Below, one piece after another: positions 24,401 through 37,300 of a stretch of 64,000 nucleotides of DNA. The stretch is from Clusia tigrina (Eukaryota; Arthropoda; Insecta; Diptera; Clusiidae). Each line of letters starts with the position of its first letter. Position 1 is the first letter of the stretch. Position numbers and translations under genes: made by a program. The stretch lies in NCBI GenBank assembly GCA_920105625.2, contig CAKKTE020000052.1:1240001-1304000 (forward strand), given 5' to 3'. The notes under the pieces were generated by a model. The model saw nothing but the letters and a program-made list of their open reading frames with translations, was not told the DNA's origin and made no database searches.

Positions 24401-27076
24401 TTACAAGAATTTGTATGTTGCAAACTTTGATAGGTGTAGGACGTACCTTATAGAAGTTAGGGCCATTTGAAGATTTATCAGTGTTTGATTTGGGACTCAA
24501 GGGTAGCATAGCTTTGAGCGATATCTTAAATTGACAAGAGGCTCGAGTACTTTATTGTTTCAAAATTTGAAGGATTTATGACGCTCCAGTAAAAAGTTAC
24601 AAGCATTTATATGTTGCAAACTTTGATAGGTGTAGGAAGTACCGTATAGAAGTTAGGGCCATTTGAAGTTTTATCAGTGTTTGTTTTGGGACTCAAGGGT
24701 AGCATAGCTTTAAGCGATAGCTTAAATTGACAAGAGGCTCGAGTGCTTTATTGTTACAAAATTTCAAGGTTTTATGGCGCTCCAGTAAAAAGTTACAAGC
24801 ACTTGTATGTTGCAAACTTTGATAGGTGTAGGACGTACCGTATAGAAATTAGGGCCATTTGAAGATTTACCAGTGTTTGATTTGGGACTCAAGAGTAGCA
24901 TAGCTTTGAGCGATAGCTTAAATTGGCAAGAGGCTCGCGTACTTTATTGTTACAAAATTTCAAGGTTCTATGACGCTCCAGTAAAAAGTTACAAGCATTT
25001 GTATGTTGCAAACTTTGAAAGGCTTTGAGGGATAGCTTAAATTGACAAGAGGCTCGAGTACTTTATTGTTACAAAATTTCAAGGTTTTATAACGCTCCAG
25101 TAAAAAGCTACAAGCATTTGTATGTTGCAAACTTTGATAGGCTTTGAGGGAAAGCTTAAATTGACAAGAGGCTCGAGTACTTTATTGTTACAAACTTTCA
25201 ATGTTTTATGACGCTCCAGTAAAAAGTTACAAGCATTTGTATGTTGCAAACTTTGATAGGTGTAGGGCGTACCGTATACAAGTTAGGGCCATTTGAACTT
25301 TTCTCAGTGTCTGATTTGGGACTCAAGGGTAGCATAGCTTTGAGCGATAATTTAAATTGACAAGAGGCTCGAGTACTTTATTGTTACAAAATTGCCAGGT
25401 TTTATAACGCTCCAGTAAAAAGTTACAAGCATTTGTATGTTGCAAACTTTGATAGGTGTAGGACGTACCGTATAGAAGTTAGGGCCATTTGAAGTTTTGT
25501 CAGTGTTTGATTTGGGACTCCAGAGTAGCATAGCTTTGAGCGTTAGCTTAAATTGACAAGAGGCTCGAGTACTTTATTGTTACAAAATTTCAAGGTTTTA
25601 TGACGCTCCAGTAAAAAGTTACAAGCATTTGTATGTTGCAAACTTTGATAGGTGTAGGACGTACCGTATAAAAGTTAGAGCCATTTAAAGTTTTATCAGT
25701 ATTTGATTTGGGACTCCAGGGTAGCTTAGCTTTGAGCGATAGCTTAAATTGACAAGAGGCTCGAGTACTTTATTGTTACAAAATTTGAAGGTTTTATGAC
25801 GCTCCAGTAAAAAGTTACAAGCTGCAAATTTTGATAGGTGTAGGACGTACCGTATAGAAGTTAGGGCCATTTGAAGTTTTATCAGTGTTTGATTTGGGAC
25901 TCTAGGGTAGCATAGCTTTGAGCGATAACTTAAATTGACAAGAGGCTCGAGTACTTTATTGTTACAAAATTTCAAGGTTTTATGACGCTCCAGTAACAAG
26001 TTACAAGCATTTGTATGTTGCAAACTTTGATAGGTGTAGGACGTACCGTATAGAAGTTAGGGCCATGTGAAGTTTTATCAGTGTTTGATTTGGGACTCAA
26101 GGGTAGCATAGCTTTGATCGATAGCTTAAATTGACAATAGGCTCGAGTACTTTATTGTTACAAAATTTCAAGGTTTTATGACGCTCCAGTAAAAAGTTAA
26201 AAGCATATGTATGTTGCAAACTTTGATAGGTGTAGGACGTACCGTATAGAAGTTAGGGCCATTTAAAGTTTTATCAGTGTTTGTTTTGGGACTCAAAGGT
26301 AGCATAGCTTTAAGCGATAGCTTAAATTGACAAGAGGCTCGAGTACTTTATTGTTACAAAATTTCAAGGTTTTATGACGCTCCAGTAAAAAGCTACAAGC
26401 ATTTGTATGTTGCAAACTTTGATAGGTGTAGGACGTACCGTATAGAAGTTAGGGCCCTTTGAAGTTTTATCAGTGTTTGATTTGGGACTCAAGGGTAGCA
26501 TAGGTTTGAGCGATAGCTTAAATTGACAAGAGGCTCGAGTATTTTATTGTTACAAACTTTCAAGGTTTTATGACGCTTCAGTAAAAAGTTACAAGCATTT
26601 GTATGTGGCAAACTTTGATAGGTGTAGGACGTACCGTATATAAGTTACGGCCATGTGAAGATTTATCAGTGTGTGATTTGGGACTCAAGGGTAGCATAGC
26701 TTTGAGCGATAAGTTAAATTGACAAGAGGCTCGAGTACTTTATTGTTACAAAATTGCCAGGTTTTATGACGCTCCAGTCAAAAGTTACAAGCATTTGCAT
26801 GCTGCAAACTTTGATAGGTGTAGGACGTACCGTATAGAAGTTAGGGCCATTTGAAGCTTTATCAGTGCTTGATTTGGGACTCAAGGGTAGCATAGCTTTG
26901 AGCGATAGCTTAAATTGACACGAGGCTCGAGTACTTTATTGTTACAAAATTTCAAGGTTTTATGACGCTCCATTAAAAATTTACAAGCATTTGTATGTTG
27001 CAAACTTTGATAAGTGTAGGACGTACCGTATAGAAGTTAGGGCCATTTGAAGTTTGATCAGTGTTTGATTTGGGAC

Positions 27077-27277
27077 TCAAGGGTAGCATAGATTTGAGCG
27101 ATAGCTTAAATTGACAAGAGGCTCGAGTAGTTTATTGTTAGAAAATTTCAAGGTTTTACGACGCTCCTGTAAAAAGTTACAAGCATTGCAAACTTTGATA
27201 GGTGTAGGACGTACCGTATAGAAGTTAGGGCCATTTGAAGTTTTATCGGTGTTTGATTTGGGACTCAAGGGTAGCAT
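27077..27277 (+). repeat. 7-bp deletion monomer (189 bp), type example
   Basis: ACAAGCATTGCAAAC (about 27,179-27,193) replaces the normal form by loss of TGTATGT. The join is also at about 15,390, 28,346, 29,710, 35,833, 37,787, 39,945, 41,887, 46,786, 48,143, 51,075, 52,146, 58,604 and 62,904. Most copies also carry TTATTTTTAGAAAATTTC and TTTTACGACACTCC and are followed by AAGGATACCATAGC, so this is a true subfamily. The deletion keeps one minus-strand frame open, which is why short open frames cluster on these copies. Confidence 0.88.
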
Positions 27278-30200
27278 AGCTTTGAGCGATAACTTAAATT
27301 GACAAGAGGCTCGAGTACTTTATTGTTACAAAATTTAAAGGTTTTATGACGCTCCAGTAAAAAGTTACAAGCATTTGTATGTTGCAAACTTTGATAGGTG
27401 TAGGACGTACCGTATAGAAGTTAGGGCCATTTGAAGTTTTATCAGTGTTTGATTTGGAAATCAAGGGTAGCATTGTTTTGAGCGATAGCCTAAATTGACA
27501 AGAGGCCCGAGTACTTTAGTTTTACAAAATTTCAAGGTTTTATGACGCTCCAGTAAAAAGTTACAAGCATTTGTATGTGGCAAACTTTGATAGCTGTAGG
27601 ACGTACCGTATAGAAGTTAGGGCCATTTGAAGTTTTATCAGTGTTTGATTTGGGACTCAAGGGTAGTATAGCTTTGAGCGATAGCTTAAATTGACAAGAG
27701 GCTCCAGTACTTTATAGTTACACAATTTCAAGGTTTTATGACGCTCCAGTAAAAAGTTACAAGCATTTGTATGTTGCAAACTTTGATAGGTGTAGGACGT
27801 ACCGTATAGAAGTTAGGGCCATTTGAAGTTTTATCAGTGTTTGATTTATGACTCAAGGGTAGCATAGCTTTGAGCGATAGCTTAAATTGACAAGAGGCTC
27901 GAGTACTTTATTGTTACAAAATTTCAAGGTTTTAAGACGCTCCAGTAAAAAGTTACATGCATTTGTATGTTGCAAGCTTTTTTAGGTGTAGGACGTACTG
28001 TATAGAAGTTAGGGCAATTTGAAGTTTTATCAGTGTTTGATTTGGGACTCAAGGGTAGCATAGCTTTGAGCGATAGCTTAAATTGACAAGAGGCTCGAGT
28101 ACTTTATTGTTACAAAATTTCAAGATTTTATGACGCTCCGGTAAAAAGTTACAAGCATTTGTATGTTGCAAACTTTGATAGGTGTAGGACGTACCGTATA
28201 GAAGTTAGGGCCATTTGAAGTTTTATCAGTGTTTGTTTGGGGACTCAAGGGTAGCATATCTCTGAGCGATAGCTTAAATTGACAAGAGGCTCGAGTACTT
28301 TATTTTTAGAAAATTTCAAGGTTTTACGACACTCCAGTAAAAAGTTACAAGCATTGCAAACTTTGATAGGCGTAGGACGTACCGTATAGAAGTTAGGGCC
28401 ATTTGAAGTTTTATCAGTGTTTGATTTGGAACTCAAGGATACCATAGCTTTGAGCGATAACTTCAATTGACAAGAGGCTCGAGTACTTTATTGTTACAAA
28501 GTTTCAAGGTTTTATGACGCTTAAGTAAAAAGTTACAAGGATTTATATGTTGCAAACTTTGATAGGTGTAGGACGTACCATATAGAAGTAAGGGCCATTT
28601 GAAGCTTTATCAGTGTTTGATTTGGGACTCAAGGGTAGCATAGCTTTGAGCGATAACTTAAATGACAAGAGGATCGAGTACTTTATTGTTACAAAATTTC
28701 AAGGTTCTATGACGCTCCAGTAAAAAGCTACAAGCATTTGTATGTTGCAAACTTTGATAGGAGTAGGACGTACCGTATAGAAGTTAGGGCCATTTGACGT
28801 TTTATCAGTATTTGATTTGGGACTCCAGGGTAGCATAGCTTTGAGCGATAGCTTAAATTGACAAGAGGCTCGATTACTTTATTGTTTAAAAATTTCAAGG
28901 TTTTATGACGCTCCAGTAAAAAGTTACAAGCATTTATATGTTGCAAATGTTGATAGGTGTAGGACGTACCGTAAAGAAGTTAGGGCCATTCGAAGTTTTA
29001 TCAGTGTTTGTTTGGGGACTCAAGGGTAGCATAGCTCTGAGCGATAGCTTAAATTGACAAGAGGCTCGAGTACTTTATTGTTACAAAATTTCAAGGTTTT
29101 ATGACGCTCCAGTAAAAAGTTACAAGAATTTGTATGTTGCAAACTTTGATAGGTGTAGGACGTACCGTATAGAAGTTAGGGCCATTTGAAGTTTTATCAG
29201 TTTTTGATTTGGGACTCAAGAGTAGCATAGCTTTGAGCGATAGCTTAAATTGACAAGAGGCTCGAGTACTTTATTGTTACAAAATTTCAAGGTTTTAAGA
29301 CGCTCCAGTAAAAAGTTACATGCATTTGTATGTTGCAAGCTTTTTTAGGTGTAGGACGTACTGTATAGAAGTTAGGGCAATTTGAAGTTTTATCAGTGTT
29401 TGATTTGGGACTCAAGGGTAGCATAGCTTTGAGCGATAGCTTAAATTGACAAGAGGCTCGAGTACTTTATTGTTACAAAATTTCAAGGTTTTATGACGCT
29501 CCGGTAAAAAGTTACAAGCATTTGTATGTTGCAAACTTTGATAGGTGTAGGACGTACCGTATAGAAGTTAGGGCCATTTGAAGTTTTATCAGTGTTTGTT
29601 TGGGGACTCAAGGGTAGCATATCTCTGAGCGATAGCTTAAATTGACAAGAGGCTCGAGTACTTTATTTTTAGAAAATTTCAAGGTTTTACGACACTCCAG
29701 TAAAAAGTTACAAGCATTGCAAACTTTGATAGGCGTAGGACGTACCGTATAGAAGTTAGGGCCATTTGAAGTTTTATCAGTGTTTGATTTGGAACTCAAG
29801 GATACCATAGCTTTGAGCGATAACTTCAATTGACAAGAGGCTCGAGTACTTTATTGTTACAAAGTTTCAAGGTTTTATGACGCTTAAGTAAAAAGTTACA
29901 AGGATTTGTATGTTGCAAACTTTGATAGTTGTAGGACGTACAGTATAGAAGTTAGGGGCATTTGAAGTTTTATCAGTGTTTGATTTGGGACTCAAGGGCA
30001 GCGTAGCTTTGAGCGATAGCTTAAATTGACAAGAGGCTCGAGTACTTTATTGTTACAAAATATCAAGGTTTTATGACGCTCCAGTAAAAAGTTACAAGCA
30101 TTTGTATGTTGCAAACTTTGATAGGTGTAGGACGTACCGTATAGAAGTTAGGGCCATTTGAAGTTTTATCAGTGTTTGATTTGGGACTCAAGGGTAGCAT

Positions 30201-31213
30201 AGATTTGAGCGATAGCTTAAATTGAGAAGAGGCTCGAGTACTTTATTGTTACAAAATTTCAAGGTTTTAGGACGCTCCAGTAAAAGGTTACAAGCATTTA
30301 TATGTTGCAAACTTTGATAGGTGTAGGACGTACCGTATAGAAGTTAAGGCCATTTGAAGTTTTATCAGTGTTTCATTTGGGACTCAAGGGTAGCATAGCT
30401 TTGAACGATAACTTAAATTGACAAGAGGATCGAGTACTTTATTGTTACAAAATTTCAAGGTTTTATGACGCTCCAGTAAAAAGTTACAAGGATTTGTATG
30501 TTGCAAACTTTGATAGGTGTAGGACGTACCGTATAGAAGTTAGGGCCATTTGAAGTTTTATCAGTGTTGGATTTGGGACTCAACGGTAGCGTAGCTTTGA
30601 GCGATAGCTTAAATTGACAAGAGGCTCGAGTACTTTATTGTTACAAAATTTCAAGGTTTTATGACGCTCCAGTAAAAAGTTACAAGCATTTGTATGTTGC
30701 AAACTTTGATAGGTGTAGGACGTACCGTATAGAAGTTACGGCCATTTGAAGTTTTATCAGTGTTTGATTTGGGACTCAAGAGTAGCATAGCTTTGAGCGA
30801 TAGCTTAAATTGACAAGAGGCCCGAGTACTTTATTGTTACAAAATTTCCAGGTTTTAAGACGCTCCAGTAAAAAGTTACATGCATTTGTATGTTGCAAGC
30901 TTTTTTAGGTGTAGGACGTACTGTATAGAAGTTAGGGCAATTTGAAGTTTTATCAGTGTTTGATTTGGGACTCAAGGGTAGCATAGCTTTGAGCGATAGC
31001 TTAAATTGACAAGTGGCTCGAGTACTTTATTGTTACAAAATTTCAAGGTTTTATGACGCTCCGGCAAAAAGTTATAAGCATTTGTATGTTGCAAACTTTG
31101 ATAGGTGTAGGACGTACCGTATAGAAGTTAGGGCCATTTGAAGTTTTATCAGTGTTTGTTTGGGGACTCAAGGGTAGCATAGCTCTGAGCGATAGCTTAA
31201 ATTGACAAGAGGC

Positions 31214-31325
31214 TCGAGTACTTTATTGTTACAAAATTTCAAGGTTTTATGACGCTCCAGTAAAAAGTTACAAGCATTTGTATGTTGCAAACTTTGATAG
31301 GTGTAGGACGTGCCGTATAGAAGTT
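31214..31325 (+). repeat. 112-bp chimeric monomer at the segmental duplication junction
   Basis: CGAG at 31,214 is followed by the next CGAG at 31,326, 112 bp on. Monomer position about 189 (TAGAAGTT) is joined to position about 79 (CGAGTGC). Left of the join the sequence matches 39,288-39,399; right of it, 22,162 onward. Little or no homology is visible at the breakpoint. Confidence 0.9.
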
Positions 31326-34300
31326 CGAGTGCTTTATTGTTACAAAATTTCAAGGTTTTATGGCGCTCCAGTAAAAAGTTACAAGCACTTGTATGTTGCA
31401 AACTTTGATAGGTGTAGGACGTACCGTATAGAAATTAGGGCCATTTGAAGATTTACCAGTGTTTGATTTGGGACTCAAGAGTAGCATAGCTTTGAGCGAT
31501 AGCTTAAATTGGCAAGAGGCTCGAGTACTTTATTGTTACAAAATTTCAAGGTTCTATGACGCTCCAGTAAAAAGTTACAAGCTGCAAACTTTGATAGGTG
31601 TAGCACGTACCGTATAGAAGTTAGGGCCATTTGATGTTTTATCAGTGTTTGATTTGGGACTCAAGGGTAGCATAGCTTTGAGCGATAACTTAAATTGACA
31701 AGAGGATCGAGTACTTTATTGTTTCAAAATTTCAAGGTTTTATGACGTTCCAGTAAAAAGTTACAAGCATTTGTATGTTGCAAACTTTGAAAGGCTTTGA
31801 GGGATAGCTTAAATTGACAAGAGGCTCGAGTACTTTATTGTTACAAAATTTCAAGGTTTTATAACGCTCCAGTAAAAAGTTACAAGCATTTGTATGCTGC
31901 AAACTTTGATAGGTGTAGGACGTACCGTATAGAAGTGAGGACCATTTGAAGTTTTATCAGTGTTTGATTTGGGACTCAAGGGTAGCATAGCTTTGAGCGA
32001 TAGCTTAAATTGACAAGAGCCTCGAATACTTTATTGTTACAAAATTTCAAGGTTTTATGACGCTCCACTAAAAAGTTCTAAGCATTTGTATGCTGCAAAC
32101 TTTGATAGGTGTAGGACGTACCGTATAGAAGTGAGGACCATTTGAAGTTTTATCAGTGTTTGACTTGGGACTCAAGGGTAGCATAGCTTTGAGCGATAGC
32201 TTCAATTGACAAGAGGCTCGAGTACTTTATTGTTACAAAATTTCAAGGTTTTATGACGCTCCAGTAAAAAGTTACAAGCATTTGTATGTTGCAAACTTTG
32301 ATAGGTGTAGGACGTACCATATAGAAGTTAGAGCCATTTGAAGTTTTATCAGTGTTTGTTTTGGGACTCAGGGTAGCATAGCTTTGAGGGATAGCTTAAA
32401 TTGACAAGAGGCTCGAGTACTTTATTGTTACAAACTTTCAATATTTTATGACGCTCCAGTAAAAAGCTACAAGCATTTGTATGTTGCAAACTTTGATAGG
32501 TGTAGGACGTACCGTATAGAAGTTAGAGCCATTTGAAGTTTTATCAGTGTTTGTTTTGGGACTCAAGGGTAGCATAGCTTTGAGCGATAGCTTAAATTGA
32601 CAAGAGGCTCGAGTACTTTATTGTTACAAAATTTCAACGTTTTATGACGCTCCAGTAAAAAGTTACAAGCATTTGTATTTTGCAAACTTTGATAGGTGTA
32701 GGACGTACCGTATAGAAATTAGGGCCATTTGAAGTTTTATCAGTGTTTGATTTGGGACTCAAGAGTAGCAGAGCTTTTAGCGATAGCTTAAATTGACAAG
32801 AGGCTCGAGTACTTTATTGTTACAAAATTTCAAGGTTCTATGATGCTCCAGTAAAAAGTTACAAGAATTTGTATGTTGCAAACTTTGATAAGTGTAGGAC
32901 GTACCGTATAGAAGTTAGGGCCATTTGAAGCTTTATCAATGTTTGATTTGGGACTCAAGGGTAGCATAGCTTTGAGCGATAGCTTAAATTGACAAGAGGC
33001 TCGAGTACTTTATTGTTACAAAATTTCAAGGTTTTATGAAGCTCCAGTAAAAAGTTACAAGCATTTGTATGTTGCAAACTTTGATAGGTGTACGACGTAC
33101 CGTATAGAAATTAGGGCCATTTGAAGTTTTATCAGTGTTTAATTTGGGACTCTAGAGTAGCATACCTTTGAGCGATAGCTTAAATTGACAAGAGGCTCGA
33201 GTGCTTTATTGTTACAAAATTTCAAGGTTTTATGGCGCTCCAGTAAAAAGTTACAAGCACTTGTATGTTGCAAACTTTGATAGGTGTAGGACGTACCGTA
33301 TAGAAATTAGGGCCATTTGAAGATTTACCAGTGTTTGATTTGGGACTCAAGAGTAGCATAGCTTTGAGCGATAGCTTAAATTGGCAAGAGGCTCGAGTAC
33401 TTTATTGTTACAAAATTTCAAGGTTCTATGACGCTCCAGTAAAAAGTTACAAGCATTTGTATGTTGCAAACTTTGAAAGGCTTTGAGGGATAGCTTAAAT
33501 TGACAAGAGGCTCGAGTACTTTATTGTTACAAAATTTCAAGGTTTTATAACGCTCCAGTAAAAAGCTACAAGCATTTGTATGTTGCAAACTTTGATAGGC
33601 TTTGAGGGAAAGATTAAATTGACAAGAGGCTCGAGTACTTTATTGTTACAAACTTTCAATGTTTTATGACGCTCCAGTAAAAAGTTACAAGCATTTGTAT
33701 GTTGCAAACTTTGATAGGTGTAGGACGTACCGTATACAAGTTAGGGCCATTTGAACTTTTCTCAGTGTCTGATTTGGGACTCAAGGGTAGCATAGCTTTG
33801 AGCGATAATTTAAATTGACAAGAGGCTCGAGTACTTTATTGTTACAAAATTGCCAGGTTTTATAACGCTCCAGTAAAAAGTTACAAGCATTTGTATGTTG
33901 CAAACTTTGATAGGTGTAGGACGTACCGTATAGAAGTTAGGGCCATTTGAAGTTTTGTCAGTGTTTGATTTGGGACTCCAGAGTAGCATAGCTTTGAGCG
34001 TTAGCTTAAATTGACAAGAGGCTCGAGTACTTTATTGTTACAAAATTTCAAGGTTTTATGACGCTCCAGTAAAAAGTTACAAGCATTTGTATGTTGCAAA
34101 CTTTGATAGGTGTAGGACGTACCGTATAAAAGTTAGAGCCATTTAAAGTTTTATCAGTATTTGATTTGGGACTCCAGGGTAGCTTAGCTTTGAGCGATAG
34201 CTTAAATTGACAAGAGGCTCGAGTACTTTATTGTTACAAAATTTGAAGGTTTTATGACGCTCCAGTAAAAAGTTACAAGCTGCAAATTTTGATAGGTGTA

Positions 34301-37300
34301 GGACGTACCGTATAGAAGTTAGGGCCATTTGAAGTTTTATCAGTGTTTGATTTGGGACTCTAGGGTAGCATAGCTTTGAGCGATAACTTAAATTGACAAG
34401 AGGCTCGAGTACTTTATTGTTACAAAATTTCAAGGTTTTATGACGCTCCAGTAACAAGTTACAAGCATTTGTATGTTGCAAACTTTGATAGGTGTAGGAC
34501 GTACCGTATAGAAGTTAGGGCCATGTGAAGTTTTATCAGTGTTTGATTTGGGACTCAAGGGTAGCATAGCTTTGATCGATAGCTTAAATTGACAATAGGC
34601 TCGAGTACTTTATTGTTACAAAATTTCAAGGTTTTATGACGCTCCAGTAAAAAGTTAAAAGCATATGTATGTTGCAAACTTTGATAGGTGTAGGACGTAC
34701 CGTATAGAAGTTAGGGCCATTTAAAGTTTTATCAGTGTTTGTTTTGGGACTCAAAGGTAGCATAGCTTTAAGCGATAGCTTAAATTGACAAGAGGCTCGA
34801 GTACTTTATTGTTACAAAATTTCAAGGTTTTATGACGCTCCAGTAAAAAGCTACAAGCATTTGTATGTTGCAAACTTTGATAGGTGTAGGACGTACCGTA
34901 TAGAAGTTAGGGCCCTTTGAAGTTTTATCAGTGTTTGATTTGGGACTCAAGGGTAGCATAGGTTTGAGCGATAGCTTAAATTGACAAGAGGCTCGAGTAC
35001 TTTATTGTTACAAACTTTCAAGGTTTTATGACGCTTCAGTAAAAAGTTACAAGCATTTGTATGTGGCAAACTTTGATAGGTGTAGGACGTACCGTATATA
35101 AGTTACGGCCATGTGAAGATTTATCAGTGTGTGATTTGGGACTCAAGGGTAGCATAGCTTTGAGCGATAAGTTAAATTGACAAGAGGCTCGAGTACTTTA
35201 TTGTTACAAAATTGCCAGGTTTTATGACGCTCCAGTCAAAAGTTACAAGCATTTGCATGCTGCAAACTTTGATAGGTGTAGGACGTACCGTATAGAAGTT
35301 AGGGCCATTTGAAGCTTTATCAGTGCTTGATTTGGGACTCAAGGGTAGCATAGCTTTGAGCGATAGCTTAAATTGACACGAGGCTCGAGTACTTTATTGT
35401 TAGAAAATTTCAAGATTTTATGACGCTCCAGTAAAAAGTTACAAGGATTTGTATGTTGCAAACTTTGATAGGTGTAGGACGTACCGTATAGAAGTTAGGG
35501 CCATTTGAAGTTTTATCAGTGTTTGATTTGGGACTCAAGGGTAGCATAGCTTTGAGCGATAGCTTAAATTGACAAGATGCTCGAGTACTTTATTGTTACA
35601 AAATTTCAAGGTTTTATGACGCTCCATTAAAAATTTACAAGCATTTGTATGTTGCAAACTTTGATAAGTGTAGGACGTACCGTATAGAAGTTAGGGCCAT
35701 TTGAAGTTTTATCAGTGTTTGATTTGGGACTCAAGGGTAGCATAGATTTGAGCGATAGCTTAAATTGACAAGAGGCTCGAGTAGTTTATTGTTAGAAAAT
35801 TTCAAGGTTTTACGACGCTCCTGTAAAAAGTTACAAGCATTGCAAACTTTGATAGGTGTAGGACGTACCGTATAGAAGTTAGGGCCATTTGAAGTTTTAT
35901 CGGTGTTTGATTTGGGACTCAAGGGTAGCATAGCTTTGAGCGATAACTTAAATTGACAAGAGGCTCGAGTACTTTATTGTTACAAAATTTAAAGGTTTTA
36001 TGACGCTCCAGTAAAAAGTTACAAGCATTTGTATGTTGCAAACTTTGCTAGGTGTAGGACGTACCGTATAGAAGTTAGGGCCATTTGAAGTTTAATCAGT
36101 GTTTGATTTGGAAATCAAGGGTAGCATTGTTTTGAGCGATAGCCTAAATTGACAAGAGGCCCGAGTACTTTAGTTTTACAAAATTTCAAGGTTTTATGAC
36201 GCTCCAGTAAAAAGTTACAAGCATTTGTATGTGGCAAACTTTGATAGCTGTAGGACGTACCGTATAGAAGTTAGGGCCATTTGAAGTTTTATCAGTGTTT
36301 GATTTGGGACTCAAGGGTAGTATAGCTTTGAGCGATAGCTTAAATTGACAAGAGGCTCCAGTACTTTATAGTTACACAATTTCAAGGTTTTATGACGCTC
36401 CAGTAAAAAGTTACAAGCATTTGTATGTTGCAAACTTTGATAGGTGTAGGACGTACCGTATAGAAGTTAGGGCCATTTGAAGTTTTATCAGTGTTTGATT
36501 TATGACTCAAGGGTAGCATAGCTTTGAGCGATAGCTTAAATTGACAAGAGGCTCGAGTACTTTATTGTTACAAAATTTCAAGGTTTTATGACGCTCCAGG
36601 AAAAAGTTACTAGCATTTATATGTTGCAAACTTTGATAGGTGTAGGACGTACCATATAGAAGTAAGGGCCATTTGAAGCTTTATCAGTGTTTGATTTGGG
36701 ACTCAAGGGTAGCATAGCTTTGAGCGATAACTTAAATGACAAGAGGATCGAGTACTTTATTGTTACAAAATTTCAAGGTTCTATGACGCTCCAGTAAAAA
36801 GCTACAAGCATTTGTATGTTGCAAACTTTGATAGGAGTAGGACGTACCGTATAGAAGTTAGGGCCATTTGACGTTTTATCAGTATTTGATTTGGGACTCC
36901 AGGGTAGCATAGCTTTGAGCGATAGCTTAAATTGACAAGAGGCTCGATTACTTTATTGTTTAAAAATTTCAAGGTTTTATGACGCTCCAGTAAAAAGTTA
37001 CAAGCATTTATATGTTGCAAATGTTGATAGGTGTAGGACGTACCGTAAAGAAGTTAGGGCCATTCGAAGTTTTATCAGTGTTTGTTTGGGGACTCAAGGG
37101 TAGCATAGCTCTGAGCGATAGCTTAAATTGACAAGAGGCTCGAGTACTTTATTGTTACAAAATTTCAAGGTTTTATGACGCTCCAGTAAAAAGTTACAAG
37201 AATTTGTATGTTGCAAACTTTGATAGGTGTAGGACGTACCGTATAGAAGTTAGGGCCATTTGAAGTTTTATCAGTTTTTGATTTGGGACTCAAGAGTAGC

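Larger units (their letters stand above)
22162..31325 (+). repeat. Segmental duplication, first copy (about 9.16 kb)
   Basis: The left copy of the largest duplication in the window. It begins near the CGAGTGCTTTATTG variant at 22,162 and ends at GTGCCGTATAGAAGTT (31,325), where the sequence jumps back to the same CGAGTGC variant. Against the second copy the offset steps through 9,164, 8,850, 8,458, 8,654 and 8,074 bp. These steps locate indels near 22,700-23,010, near 24,340-24,740, near 26,940 (this copy has one monomer fewer) and near 27,920-28,520. Outside them only scattered substitutions were noticed, for example T at 23,677 against A at 32,527 and G at 25,267 against A at 33,725. Confidence 0.88.
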
